Shown piece after piece: positions 1 through 7,425 of a DNA stretch of 24,009 nt (position 1 is the first letter of the stretch; each line of letters starts with the position of its first letter). A program made the position numbers and the translations under genes. The stretch covers positions 1 through 24,009 of IMG/VR virus record IMGVR_UViG_3300043427_001421. The stretch is one strand, 5' to 3'. Below the pieces are notes generated by a model. The model did not search any database, had not been told where the DNA came from, and saw only the letters and a list, made by a program, of their open reading frames with translations. This DNA is from a virus.

Positions 1-68
1 CTAATGACACTTCGCCGCTTTTTGTGGGCCAGATAGATGCGCCCTACACTGCAACGGTGCTTTCGTAG
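1..68 (+). CDS. 3' end of an upstream gene, probably head-tail or tail
   Basis: One frame is open from base 3 to a TAG at 66-68 and gives 21 residues ending in APYTATVLS. The other two forward frames are stopped early (TAA at 2-4, TAG at 34-36). The gene enters from the left edge, so nothing about its start can be seen. In lambda-like phages the gene before the tail tube protein is a tail completion or terminator protein (gpU/gpZ type); that role is inferred from position only. The residues are too few to identify a family. Confidence 0.45.
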   Translation, partial: NDTSPLFVGQIDAPYTATVLS

Positions 69-78
69 TTACTGTTGC

Positions 79-93
79 GGTTAGGCGCTAACC
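79..93. promoter_or_regulatory. Perfect inverted repeat upstream of the tail tube gene
   Basis: GGTTAGGCGCTAACC is a perfect 6-bp inverted repeat with a 3-base centre, located in the 75-base gap between the upstream stop and the tail tube gene. A second small hairpin (CGGGC, AGT, GCCCG) follows at 104-116 without a T tract, so it is not a typical terminator. The repeat could be an operator, an RNA processing site or chance; nothing in the sequence decides between these. Confidence 0.35.
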
Positions 94-143
94 TGTATTA
101 AGCCGGGCAGTGCCCGCCCCGTAACCTTCCATTGGTACGCCCT

Positions 144-917
144 ATGGCCACCACCGTTCTGTCCGGCACGTCCGGCGCTCTCTACTACAAGCCCGCCGGT
201 ACTTCCGGCACGTTCGGTGAAACGGACGTCAACGACGGCACCGATGTCATCACGGTGCAAACCTACCTGAACTTCAAGGTAGGCGATCCCGTTAAATTCT
301 CCGTGGTGAACAGCCAGACCGGTGGCACCGGTACTGGCACCCTGCCTGCCGGTATCACTGGCGGCACCACCTACTACGTTCTCAGCTACACGGCTTCCAC
401 TGGCGCGCTCACCGTTTCTGCTACGGCAGGCGGTGTGATTCTGCCTATCACCGATAACGGAACTGCCGTTGCTCCTAACGAGTTCGCCGTCAACTACGCC
501 GACTACGCCGCTGTGGGCCAAGTCCGTGACTGGAGCTTCGAGATCAGCCGTGCTGAGATCGACGTCACCACCATCGGCCAGACCCCCGGTCAGTACGTGC
601 CTTTCCGTAGCTACATCGCCGGCTTCGGTGATGGCACTGGAACCGCCACGGTCTACATGACCAACGAAGATGCGGCCCTCTCCAACCGGATGATCGAGGA
701 CGTGCTCCAGCGTCAACAGACTGGTGCAGCCTTCAAGCTGTACACCGACCGCGTTTTCAGCGGTGGCACCCTGAGCGAGACCCTTTCCCGCTCGATCAGC
801 TTCGATGCCACGCTGACTTCGGCCAGCCTGAACATCAACCCTGATGACGCACAATCGGTGACCGTCAACTTCCGTCCCGCTGGAACCCCCACCTTCGACT
901 TCGCTACCAGCGCCTGA
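144..917 (+). CDS. Major tail (tube) protein, gpV-like
   Basis: This 257-residue protein should form the stacked rings of the tail tube. The first 35 residues and the second half, from about residue 115, look like a tail tube core (WSFEISRAEIDVTTIG, then a β-rich end closing in NFRPAGTPTFDF). Residues of roughly 35-110 are an inserted, glycine/threonine-rich β-domain (VGDPVKFSVV, LPAGITGGTTYYV) of the kind that decorates phage tail proteins. The ATG at 144 is preferred; an in-frame TTG at 132 would add four residues. It is followed by a strong terminator, consistent with a highly expressed structural gene, and sits directly before the tail chaperone as in lambda. The family call is from order and general features, not a search. 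Confidence 0.82.
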   Translation: MATTVLSGTSGALYYKPAGTSGTFGETDVNDGTDVITVQTYLNFKVGDPVKFSVVNSQTGGTGTGTLPAGITGGTTYYVLSYTASTGALTVSATAGGVILPITDNGTAVAPNEFAVNYADYAAVGQVRDWSFEISRAEIDVTTIGQTPGQYVPFRSYIAGFGDGTGTATVYMTNEDAALSNRMIEDVLQRQQTGAAFKLYTDRVFSGGTLSETLSRSISFDATLTSASLNINPDDAQSVTVNFRPAGTPTFDFATSA

Positions 918-933
918 TCGACCTAACGATCAG
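914..933 (+). other. Stem-loop over the tail tube stop codon
   Basis: CTGATCG (914-920) and CGATCAG (927-933) form a perfect 7-bp stem with a six-base loop. The stem begins on the last sense base and includes the TGA stop. It has no T tract; the true terminator follows 12 bases later. It may stabilise the 3' end of the message or help termination. Confidence 0.55.
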
Positions 934-945
934 TCAAAGCAGACC

Positions 946-968
946 GCCCCAGGAAACTGGGGCTTTTT
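946..968 (+). terminator. Rho-independent terminator after tail tube gene
   Basis: GCCCCAG (946-952), a GAAA tetraloop (953-956) and CTGGGGC (957-963) form a perfect 7-bp GC-rich stem, followed by five T residues (964-968). The GNRA loop adds stability. It lies between the tail tube gene and the tail chaperone gene. It probably lowers transcription into the chaperone, which is needed in far smaller amounts than the tube protein. Confidence 0.88.
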
Positions 969-982
969 GCTGTCTATTCCGT

Positions 983-988
983 TACAGT
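983..988 (+). promoter_or_regulatory. Possible -10 element (TACAGT) before tail chaperone gene
   Basis: TACAGT lies 24 bases before the chaperone start and just after a strong terminator, where a new promoter would be useful. No convincing -35 box is present. It resembles other TAnnnT elements in the window (TAAACT at 1566, TATACT at 13677, TAAACT and TAGACT at 14521-14533). This is a weak call based on a short motif. Confidence 0.3.
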
Positions 989-1011
989 AGAGCAATCAAC
1001 AAGCACTTTGT

Positions 1012-1359
1012 ATGCCTGTTCCCGTTCGCGCCATTGACCGCCTCCGTAAGGCCGCCAACCTGGAGCCCAGTAAAAAGTCTGTCGAATTGTCGGACGGTAC
1101 CAAGTTTGATATGTGGGTTAGTCCTCTGACGATGGCCGAGCGTGAACGTGCCCAGAAGCAGGCCAAGTCAGACGATACCAACGCCTTCGCCCTCCAACTG
1201 CTGATTACCAAAGCCCTCGACGAGAGTGGCTCCAAACTGTTCAGCGCTGGAGAAATCGACGTCTTGAAAAACGAGGTCAAGGACAAGGACCTCCAGGCCC
1301 TGATGCTGGCGATCATCATGGATGACGCCGATGCCGAGGCAATGGACCCAAAATCCTGA
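1012..1359 (+). CDS. Tail assembly chaperone, gpG-like
   Basis: This 115-residue protein occupies the slot between tail tube and tape measure where phages encode the tail assembly chaperone that coats the tape measure during assembly. It is helical and highly charged, with the central segment FDMWVSPLTMAERERAQ typical of this group. The gene ends in CCA AAA TCC TGA, and the frame -1 to it continues as a well-formed coding sequence to 1544, as in lambda G/T. The unshifted product is expected to be the major form. The start is ATG at 1012. The Shine-Dalgarno signal is weak. Confidence 0.82.
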   Translation: MPVPVRAIDRLRKAANLEPSKKSVELSDGTKFDMWVSPLTMAERERAQKQAKSDDTNAFALQLLITKALDESGSKLFSAGEIDVLKNEVKDKDLQALMLAIIMDDADAEAMDPKS

Positions 1360-1544
1360 GCGCCGAACTCCGTAAGGACAACTGGCTCATGCTCCAGTTT
1401 GGCGTCGCCAAGGAACTGGGCATGAGTCTGACCGAAGTTCGGACCACCATGACCGCCGAAGAATTACTCGGCTGGAGCGCCTATTTCCAGATCCTGAACG
1501 AGGATCAGGCAAAGGAGATGGAAAAAGCCAAACGCCGCCGCTAA
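1012..1544 (+). CDS. Frameshifted tail assembly chaperone, gpGT-like
   Basis: Slippage at 1347-1353 would give a fusion of 114 gpG residues and 63 residues read from 1353 to the TAA at 1542-1544, 177 in all. The extension contains ELGMSLTEVRTTMTAEELLGWSAYF and a basic end (EKAKRRR). That resembles the T part of other phage chaperones, where the extension recruits the tube protein to the chaperone-coated tape measure. The extension's codons match those of its neighbours and it lacks a convincing start of its own. Placement directly before the tape measure gene is the classic arrangement. The fusion is inferred; only the heptamer and open frame are directly seen. Confidence 0.82.
1347..1353 (+). 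other. Programmed -1 frameshift site (C CCA AAA)
   Basis: In the gpG frame the bases read C CCA AAA, an exact X XXY YYZ slippery heptamer, three codons before the gpG stop. Both tRNAs can re-pair in the -1 frame (CCC AAA), after which reading continues as ATC CTG AGC. A GAGG stretch at 1336-1339, seven bases upstream, could act as a Shine-Dalgarno-like stimulator. Lambda uses GGGAAAG at the corresponding place. Confidence 0.85.
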
Positions 1545-1559
1545 CCCCGGCGGCTTTTT
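1534..1559 (+). terminator. Rho-independent terminator overlapping end of the gpT frame
   Basis: GCCGCCG (1534-1540), a seven-base loop that begins just before the stop codon, and CGGCGGC (1548-1554) form a perfect 7-bp stem followed by TTTTT (1555-1559). The left arm encodes the last arginines of the frameshift product. It separates the chaperone from the tape measure gene, so the tape measure may have its own start signal (TAAACT at 1566-1571). Confidence 0.85.
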
Positions 1560-1565
1560 ATCGCG

Positions 1566-1571
1566 TAAACT
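1566..1571 (+). promoter_or_regulatory. Possible -10 element (TAAACT) before tape measure gene
   Basis: TAAACT lies 21 bases before the GTG start of the tape measure gene and directly after a terminator. No -35 box is seen. The sequence around it (CGTAAACTGAAGTAC) resembles that at 14518-14533 (CGTTAAACTGTAGACT), which also precedes a gene after a non-coding gap. Confidence 0.3.
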
Positions 1572-1592
1572 GAAGTACCAGTCGTAGTAGCC

Positions 1593-4418
1593 GTGGCTTC
1601 GTATCCCGCCGTAATCGAATTACGCGTAGATGGGATCACGCAAGTAACGCGAGTTTTAGACAGCATCGACAAGCTGGATAGAGCACTCGTAAGCATAAAG
1701 AAAACGCCTCTAGCTATAGACTCTAAAAATGCAACAGATGGTATTCGTGTATTAAAAGACGAAGTAGATAAATTTATTATTAAACTTGGAAAAGGTGAAA
1801 CACAACTTGCAGCTACAACTGCAGGCGTAAACGCCCAGGCTGCAGCATTTAAGAATCTTGCGGCCAACGCAAAAATAGGCGGACAAGCGTTTAAACTATA
1901 CACACAAGCCACCGAACAAGCTAGACAAAAATCTACACTTGCTGGAGGTTTAGCTGAGATTGCAGCTCTACGCAGCGGATACCAAGCGGGTCGTACTGCC
2001 CCCATGCAATCCTTCATGGGTACACAAGAACTAATTAAATTTGCCGCACAAATACCTAAAAATACTGCTTCACTTGAACTATATAAAGCAGAACTACAAC
2101 GAGTATTGACCGTAGTTGACTACGGCACAAAAGACTACCGCGAACTCGAAGCAGCTATTGCCGGTGTAAATAAACAAATACAAATAGGTCAAGGTTTAGG
2201 TCCTGTACAAGGACCTGTACGACCTGGAGTAGGAGTAAGCGGTGGAGCACGAGGTAGACAAGCAGGTGGAAGCAGTCGATTCGCCGGAGCTATCAGCAAT
2301 GCTGTGATTGGTGGATCTTTTCCACTTCTGTTTGGTCAGTCAGGAGGAGCCGCCGTAGGCGGTGCCGTCGGTGGTATAGCCGGAAGTTTGCTAGGTCCCG
2401 GAGGAGGATTCGCAGGTTCTTTGCTTGGTACCTTGCTTGGTGAAACAGCATCTAAAGGTGAAAAAATAAAAGAATTAGCGAACGATATCGGTTTTACCGT
2501 AGAACAGACTAAACGTTTACAAGAAGCATTTGCTTTAGCAGGACGTGACTCCGAAAAATTTACTGCGTCTGTGCAAAATATTCGAGGACTTAATCTTAGC
2601 CTCGAAGACCAAGCAGATGCAATAAATCTTGTTGCTAACCTTACAGAAATATACAAAGGAAGAATCGACAAAGTTGCTAGCGCGTTTGCGACCGCTGTAG
2701 CGAACGGAAAAGTTACACAAACTACCTTAAATCAATTAACAAAAGAAGGCATAACTATACAGGATGCACTCGCTAAAAAATACGGAGTCAGTCAAAGTAA
2801 AATTCTACAGATGGCTAAAGACGGAACAATTTCTGTCCAAGATTTAATAGATACTTTAGTAGAACTCGGCAATGTTGCTCAAACAGAAGCAACAAAAACC
2901 GAAAAAAGTTGGGCAACTGCCTGGGAAGATTTGCAGCGTGGAGCGGGGCTTTCTCTGCAAGCAACCGTAGCAGTTTTTAATGCTATTACCGGTGCTGGTA
3001 TACAAAGTAGTGGTAATATAGCGGCTGATTTTGCTGCGATGTATGTCACCTTAGTTAAAGGTGCCATTAACATGGCAGAACGCGTCTCGCGCATACTTGC
3101 TAATCTTTCACGAGGTGGCGCCAATTTAGCTGCTACTTTTAGTTTAGGTGGTATAAATCCTTTTCCAAAAGCAGCGTTGGCAGGATTTAAGCAAGCAGAA
3201 CAATTTTTTAGTAAATTAGATGCAAATCTTCAAGGTATAAATCTGGAAGAGCCTCAAAGAACTAGAGTTGGTGCCATAACTGCTAACGGTCAATTACCTT
3301 CTCAAGGATCTGATGCGCGTAGTGGTAGATCAAAAGTTGATAGAGCCGCCGAAGAGAAACAGCGTCTAGATGCTTTACTTAAACAACTTAACGAAGAAAT
3401 TAGAATCCGCACAGAAAGTATAGGTCTAGAAGAAAGCCTGTTGAATGCACGTGCAGATCAAAATGACGAGTTAGAAGCTCAAATTCAGTCCAGTATGCGT
3501 CTGCTTGAAATCGGCAGCAAGCAGGCCGTAGTGCAGAAAAATTTCGATGCTGGCCGTATCGGACGTGCGGAGTACACACTCCGTTTGCAGCTACTGGAAC
3601 TGGACAGAACCGAAGATCAAATCAAATATGAAGAAGACTTAAACCGTATTTTCAAAGAACGCTACGGGATTACCGATGCTTTGGCGCGGCTATCTAGAGA
3701 AACTCGTGCCGCCGCTTTCGGTGGTACTGGCGCTACAGGAACATTTAGAACAGATATAAATCTTATGCCTGGGCTAACAGGCGGGCTTTTAGGTGAAGAG
3801 TACGACGAAGTTAAAACACAGCTAGACGAGTTACTTAAAATTGAAAATCAAGTTGCTAGTGCTGCTGACACTATCGGCCAAGCTTTTGGTAACTCGTTTA
3901 AGGGCATTCTCAATGGCACATTATCTGCACAGGAAGCTTTAGCTGGTTTCTTCAGTTCTGTTGCCGACTCCTTCGCTGACATGGTGTCGCAGATGATTGC
4001 ACAGTGGATACGGATGCAGATAATCGGTTTGGCACAAAGTTTACTTCCTGGCGGTAGCACTGTTTTTCCGCAAGGTGTTGGCAATTTCTCCGGCGCTTTT
4101 GGGTCTGCGAGCTCCGTTTCTTTTAATCCGGGCGTAGCTTTCGGTGGTTTTAGGGCTGCCGGCGGATCAGTTACGGGAGGAACGTCTTACATGGTGGGCG
4201 AGCGTGGCCCTGAACTGTTCGTGCCAGGTCGCAGCGGCACCATCGTCGCCAACGACAAGATGGGTGGCGGCAACACCAATGTGGTGGTCAACGTAGATGC
4301 CAGCGGTAGTAAAGTAGAAGGCGATGAACAGGAAGGTAAGCAGCTCGGTCGCGTGATCGCCGCTGCCATCCAGCAAGAGCTGGTCAAACAGAAGCGCCCC
4401 GGAGGACTGCTCGCATAA
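1593..4418 (+). CDS. Tail tape measure protein, gpH-like
   Basis: This 941-residue protein sets tail length and is ejected ahead of the DNA. An α-helical N-terminal part is followed by a glycine-rich hydrophobic stretch at about residues 230-290 (SNAVIGGSFPLLFGQ, then repeated GG/GA pairs). Long helical charged segments follow at about 570-680. A typical lambda-family C-terminal region comes next, with AFGNSFKGILNGTLSAQEAL and later SYMVGERGPELFVPGRSGT near residue 870. The start is GTG at 1593, chosen for its position just after the terminator. The stop overlaps the next ATG (TAATG). Base composition is odd: most of about 1680-3480 and 3730-4170 is AT-rich (bases 1741-1800 have 15 G+C of 60), while the gene ends and neighbours are GC-rich (4201-4260 has 38 of 60). 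This suggests recombination with a low-GC relative. Confidence 0.93.
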   Translation: MASYPAVIELRVDGITQVTRVLDSIDKLDRALVSIKKTPLAIDSKNATDGIRVLKDEVDKFIIKLGKGETQLAATTAGVNAQAAAFKNLAANAKIGGQAFKLYTQATEQARQKSTLAGGLAEIAALRSGYQAGRTAPMQSFMGTQELIKFAAQIPKNTASLELYKAELQRVLTVVDYGTKDYRELEAAIAGVNKQIQIGQGLGPVQGPVRPGVGVSGGARGRQAGGSSRFAGAISNAVIGGSFPLLFGQSGGAAVGGAVGGIAGSLLGPGGGFAGSLLGTLLGETASKGEKIKELANDIGFTVEQTKRLQEAFALAGRDSEKFTASVQNIRGLNLSLEDQADAINLVANLTEIYKGRIDKVASAFATAVANGKVTQTTLNQLTKEGITIQDALAKKYGVSQSKILQMAKDGTISVQDLIDTLVELGNVAQTEATKTEKSWATAWEDLQRGAGLSLQATVAVFNAITGAGIQSSGNIAADFAAMYVTLVKGAINMAERVSRILANLSRGGANLAATFSLGGINPFPKAALAGFKQAEQFFSKLDANLQGINLEEPQRTRVGAITANGQLPSQGSDARSGRSKVDRAAEEKQRLDALLKQLNEEIRIRTESIGLEESLLNARADQNDELEAQIQSSMRLLEIGSKQAVVQKNFDAGRIGRAEYTLRLQLLELDRTEDQIKYEEDLNRIFKERYGITDALARLSRETRAAAFGGTGATGTFRTDINLMPGLTGGLLGEEYDEVKTQLDELLKIENQVASAADTIGQAFGNSFKGILNGTLSAQEALAGFFSSVADSFADMVSQMIAQWIRMQIIGLAQSLLPGGSTVFPQGVGNFSGAFGSASSVSFNPGVAFGGFRAAGGSVTGGTSYMVGERGPELFVPGRSGTIVANDKMGGGNTNVVVNVDASGSKVEGDEQEGKQLGRVIAAAIQQELVKQKRPGGLLA

Positions 4419-4759
4419 TGGCTACCTTCCCCGATTACAACCCGACGTACTCGGCCACTAAAACCAGCCAGCCCAAGGTCCGCACTACGCAGTTTGGTGA
4501 TGGCTACCAACAGCGCGTCACTTTTGGCCTGAACCAGAACCCTAAGGAGTGGCGCCTTACTTTTAGTGTCAGTGATGCCGATGCCGACATTATCGAAGCG
4601 TTCCTGGATGCCCGTGCTGCCGACGGAGACAGTTTCGACTGGACCCCGCCGGACAGTAATACCAGTTACAAGTGGACCTGCTACAACTGGAGCAGAGAAC
4701 TATTTGAGTTTCAGCGCAGCAAAATTGACGTGACCTTTATGCAGGTATTCGAGCCGTGA
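4418..4759 (+). CDS. Minor tail protein, gpM-like
   Basis: This 113-residue protein matches the lambda gpM family (Phage_min_tail) in size and pattern. The signs are an early QFGDGYQQRV motif, the middle segment EWRLTFSVSDADADIIEAFL, a DWTPP motif and a closing strand ([11 protein letters not shown]). It belongs to the tail-tip complex that initiates tail assembly. The start ATG overlaps the tape measure stop by one base, and the gene's own stop overlaps the GTG of the next gene (GTGA), so translation is probably coupled. Gene order H-M-L is that of lambda. Confidence 0.9.
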   Translation: MATFPDYNPTYSATKTSQPKVRTTQFGDGYQQRVTFGLNQNPKEWRLTFSVSDADADIIEAFLDARAADGDSFDWTPPDSNTSYKWTCYNWSRELFEFQRSKIDVTFMQVFEP

Positions 4760-6141
4760 CCGTACCTGTTAGTGCTTTACAGGAGGTTGCACCCGGCGCC
4801 GTTATCGAGCTGTTCACGCTGGATCTGACGGCTGCGTTGCATGGCGTCACCGAGACCTACCGCTTCCACGCTGGCACCAGCCTGAACGCCAACGGCGAGC
4901 TGACCTGGAACGGCAACGCCTACCTGCGCTTTCCCGTCGAGGCGGATGGCTTTGAGTACAGCGGCCAGGGGCAGCTGCCGCGACCGAAGCTGCGGGTGAG
5001 CAACATTCTCGGCACCATCACCGCGATCCTGGTGAACCTGCCAGACGGCTTGGAAGGCGCCAAGGTGACGCGTATCCGCACGCTGGCGCGTTACATCGAC
5101 GCGGTGAACTTTCCCGGCAGCGTCAACCCATACGGCACGCCAGACCCGACTGCCGAGTTCCCGCGGGAGATTTACTACATCGACCGCAAGACCGTCGAGA
5201 CGCGCGATGTGGTGGAGTTCGAGCTGGCGGCCGCGTTTGACTTGACCGGCGTGCGGGCACCAAAGCGGCAGTGCATCAGTTCGATCTGCCAGTGGCAGTA
5301 TCGCTCGGCTGAGTGCAGCTACACGGCTGCGGCGTATTACGACGCCGACAACAACCCGGTCGCCGCGCTGGGTGAGGATGTTTGCGGCAAGCGGCTGAGC
5401 AGCTGCGAGACGCGGTTTGATCTCTACACCCGCACGGGCTCGGTGACGGTGGGCAGCAATGTGCTGACGATCCCTGGCGGCACTCTGTCGATCCTCCCGG
5501 GCGAGCCGGTGCGTGGCTGGGGGCTGCCGGCTGGCACAACGGTGTCGGCCATCCTCGGCGCGACGACGCTGCAACTCAGCGCCAATTCCAATGCCACCAC
5601 TTCAGTCACCGTCAACGGCACGCCATCAGCTACGGGTGCGTTTATGACGGTGGCGAGCAACACAGGCATCCAGGTCGGGCATACCGTCACCGGCCCGCTG
5701 ATGAATGGCGCAACGGTCACCGGCATCTCGGGCACCACGATCACACTGAGCCAGCGGCCGTACAGCATCGTCAAAACGGGCGTCTATCAAGATCCGCTAG
5801 GGGATGATTGGATTGAACAAATCTCAGGCGGCACGGCCGGCATCACTGTTGGGATGTATGCATTTGGCTCGTTTGCTGTCTACAAGCCGGTCGTTACTGT
5901 TCAATCGACTCGCGTGCGAATTGATACGGTGACAACGATCAAGGAGCTTTACCAGGACTTCATCGAGAACATCTTTGCCAAAACCAAACTTGCGGGCACA
6001 AAGGTCACCGTCTATTTTGTCCCCGCCAGCCCGTCGTCTGCTAGTTACACCTTCAGCGCCAACCAAATCTATTCCTTCCGCAATCCAGATGCCGTGCTGC
6101 CATTTGGCAGCTTCCCTGGCGTTGGGGCGTACACCTCATGA
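4756..6141 (+). CDS. Minor tail protein, gpL-like, with a large insertion
   Basis: This tail-tip protein has 461 residues against about 230 in lambda. Residues 1-170 are the gpL core. Five cysteines follow (C173, C178, C187, C210, C217) in the context [16 protein letters not shown] and [12 protein letters not shown]. In lambda gpL this region holds an iron-sulfur cluster, and the chain ends soon after with a PFGGFPG-type motif. Here that motif (LPFGSFPG, residues 448-455) is displaced about 225 residues downstream. The insertion starts right after CETRF and has two β-rich repeats ([11 protein letters not shown] and [35 protein letters not shown] and [16 protein letters not shown]), followed by a β-rich unit with no recognised family. 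The start is GTG at 4756, coupled to gpM. The stop overlaps the next ATG (ATGA). Confidence 0.88.
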   Translation: MTVPVSALQEVAPGAVIELFTLDLTAALHGVTETYRFHAGTSLNANGELTWNGNAYLRFPVEADGFEYSGQGQLPRPKLRVSNILGTITAILVNLPDGLEGAKVTRIRTLARYIDAVNFPGSVNPYGTPDPTAEFPREIYYIDRKTVETRDVVEFELAAAFDLTGVRAPKRQCISSICQWQYRSAECSYTAAAYYDADNNPVAALGEDVCGKRLSSCETRFDLYTRTGSVTVGSNVLTIPGGTLSILPGEPVRGWGLPAGTTVSAILGATTLQLSANSNATTSVTVNGTPSATGAFMTVASNTGIQVGHTVTGPLMNGATVTGISGTTITLSQRPYSIVKTGVYQDPLGDDWIEQISGGTAGITVGMYAFGSFAVYKPVVTVQSTRVRIDTVTTIKELYQDFIENIFAKTKLAGTKVTVYFVPASPSSASYTFSANQIYSFRNPDAVLPFGSFPGVGAYTS

Positions 6142-6842
6142 TGAAGTGGCAGGCTGACGCGCTGGAGCACGCCAAGGCGGAAGATCCCCGCGAGGCATGT
6201 GGCCTGCTTGTGGTGGTCAAAGGCCGCAAGCGCTACTGGCCATGCCGCAACATGGCGGGCACGCCGCTGGACCAGTTCATCATGGATCCGGCTGACTTCG
6301 CCGCAGCCGAGGATGCAGGCGAGATCCTGGCGGTGGTTCACAGCCACCCGATCAGCCCGCCACAACCCAGCCAGGCGGACCTAGTGCAATGCGAACGCAC
6401 CGGCATCGAGTGGCACATCGTCAACCCCAAGACCGAGCAGTGGGGTGGATGCAAACCATCGGGCTACAAGGCGCCGCTGATTGGCCGCGAGTGGGTCTGG
6501 GGCATCACCGATTGCTGGAGCCTGGCGCGGGACTACTACGCCGAGCAGGGACTGCAGCTGCGCGATTGGGAGCGGCCGGTGACGCCTGAAGAGTTCATTG
6601 AAAACCCGATGTTCGATGGATGCTGGAAGGACACCGGCTTCCGCGAGCTAGATGAGGAGGAGGATCTGAAGCCCGGCGACCTACTGCTGCTGTCGATGAG
6701 TTCGCGGGGGCTCAATCACTGCGGGGTGTACCTGGGCGACCAGCTGATCCTTCACCACCTGCAACGCCGTCTGAGCAGCCGTGACCTTTACGGCGGCTGG
6801 CTCCTAAAATGCACAGGACGGAGGCTGCGCCATGCTTCGTAA
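6138..6842 (+). CDS. Tail-tip peptidase, gpK-like (JAMM plus NlpC/P60)
   Basis: This 234-residue protein has two domains, like lambda gpK. Residues 1-110 are a JAMM/MPN metalloprotease-like fold: E19 in REACG, and the H68-S-H70-x7-S78-x2-D81 motif ([16 protein letters not shown]), which would bind zinc. Residues 115-230 are an NlpC/P60 cysteine peptidase: C126 in [14 protein letters not shown]194 in [10 protein letters not shown], and a further histidine near 206. The roles proposed in the family are processing of tail-tip proteins during assembly and cutting of peptidoglycan at infection. All key residues appear intact. It is translationally coupled to gpL (ATGA at 6138-6141) and overlaps gpI by 11 bases. 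Confidence 0.92.
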   Translation: MMKWQADALEHAKAEDPREACGLLVVVKGRKRYWPCRNMAGTPLDQFIMDPADFAAAEDAGEILAVVHSHPISPPQPSQADLVQCERTGIEWHIVNPKTEQWGGCKPSGYKAPLIGREWVWGITDCWSLARDYYAEQGLQLRDWERPVTPEEFIENPMFDGCWKDTGFRELDEEEDLKPGDLLLLSMSSRGLNHCGVYLGDQLILHHLQRRLSSRDLYGGWLLKCTGRRLRHAS

Positions 6843-7425
6843 GATCCGGCTGTATGGAGCGCTCGCCAAGTTCATCGGCAAGCGGGTGCTGCACGCTGAC
6901 GTGGCGACCGCAGCAGAGGCGGTGCGATTTTTGGTGGCCAACTTCCCCGAGGTCGAGCGCCACATGGCCGACCAGCATTACCGGGTGAGCGTGGCTGATT
7001 ACGACCTGACGCTCGACGAGCTGCACGATCCAGCCGGGCAGCAGGACATCAAGATCGTGCCGGTGATCGCAGGTGCGGGTGCCGTGGGGCGGATTCTGCT
7101 TGGCGCTGCGCTGATCATCGGTGCGTTCTTTACTGGAGGTGCAACTCTTGGCCTCCTAGGCTTGGCCGCGCCAGTTGCAGTGAGCACGGTGTTGTTTGGC
7201 GTCGGCGCCACCCTGGTCCTCGGCGGCGTGGCGCAGCTGCTCACGCCCACGCCCAAGATGCCAACGGGCAGTGACTCGGAACAAGACCCACGCAAGAGCT
7301 ACAGCTTCAGCGGCATTCAGAACACCAGCCGGCAGGGGCTGCCGGTGCCGATCGTCTATGGCGAGACCATCGTCGGTTCGGTGGTGGTCTCCGCCGGCAT
7401 TGACACCGTGCAGGTGAAGGCATGA
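6832..7425 (+). CDS. Tail assembly protein, gpI-like
   Basis: This 197-residue protein begins with a ubiquitin-like β-grasp segment (residues 1-75: [15 protein letters not shown] through [10 protein letters not shown]) typical of lambda gpI. A long glycine/alanine-rich hydrophobic region follows (about 80-137: [20 protein letters not shown]) that could insert into a membrane or pack in the tail tip. It ends with an [15 protein letters not shown]-type segment. It is needed for tail-tip assembly in lambda but is not a major part of the virion. The stop overlaps the start of the next gene (ATGA at 7422-7425). Confidence 0.88.
   Translation: MLRKIRLYGALAKFIGKRVLHADVATAAEAVRFLVANFPEVERHMADQHYRVSVADYDLTLDELHDPAGQQDIKIVPVIAGAGAVGRILLGAALIIGAFFTGGATLGLLGLAAPVAVSTVLFGVGATLVLGGVAQLLTPTPKMPTGSDSEQDPRKSYSFSGIQNTSRQGLPVPIVYGETIVGSVVVSAGIDTVQVKA

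Noticed and set aside
81-854. Antisense open frame opposite the tail tube gene (257 codons)
   Set aside because: The forward frame has the tail protein pattern, a terminator and the correct gene order; the reverse frame shows no recognisable domain.
4777-5574. Long antisense open frame opposite gpL (265 codons)
   Set aside because: It is the mirror of GC-rich coding sequence. The forward frame has clear gpL features and coupled starts; the antisense product is low-complexity, rich in Arg, Ala and Gln.
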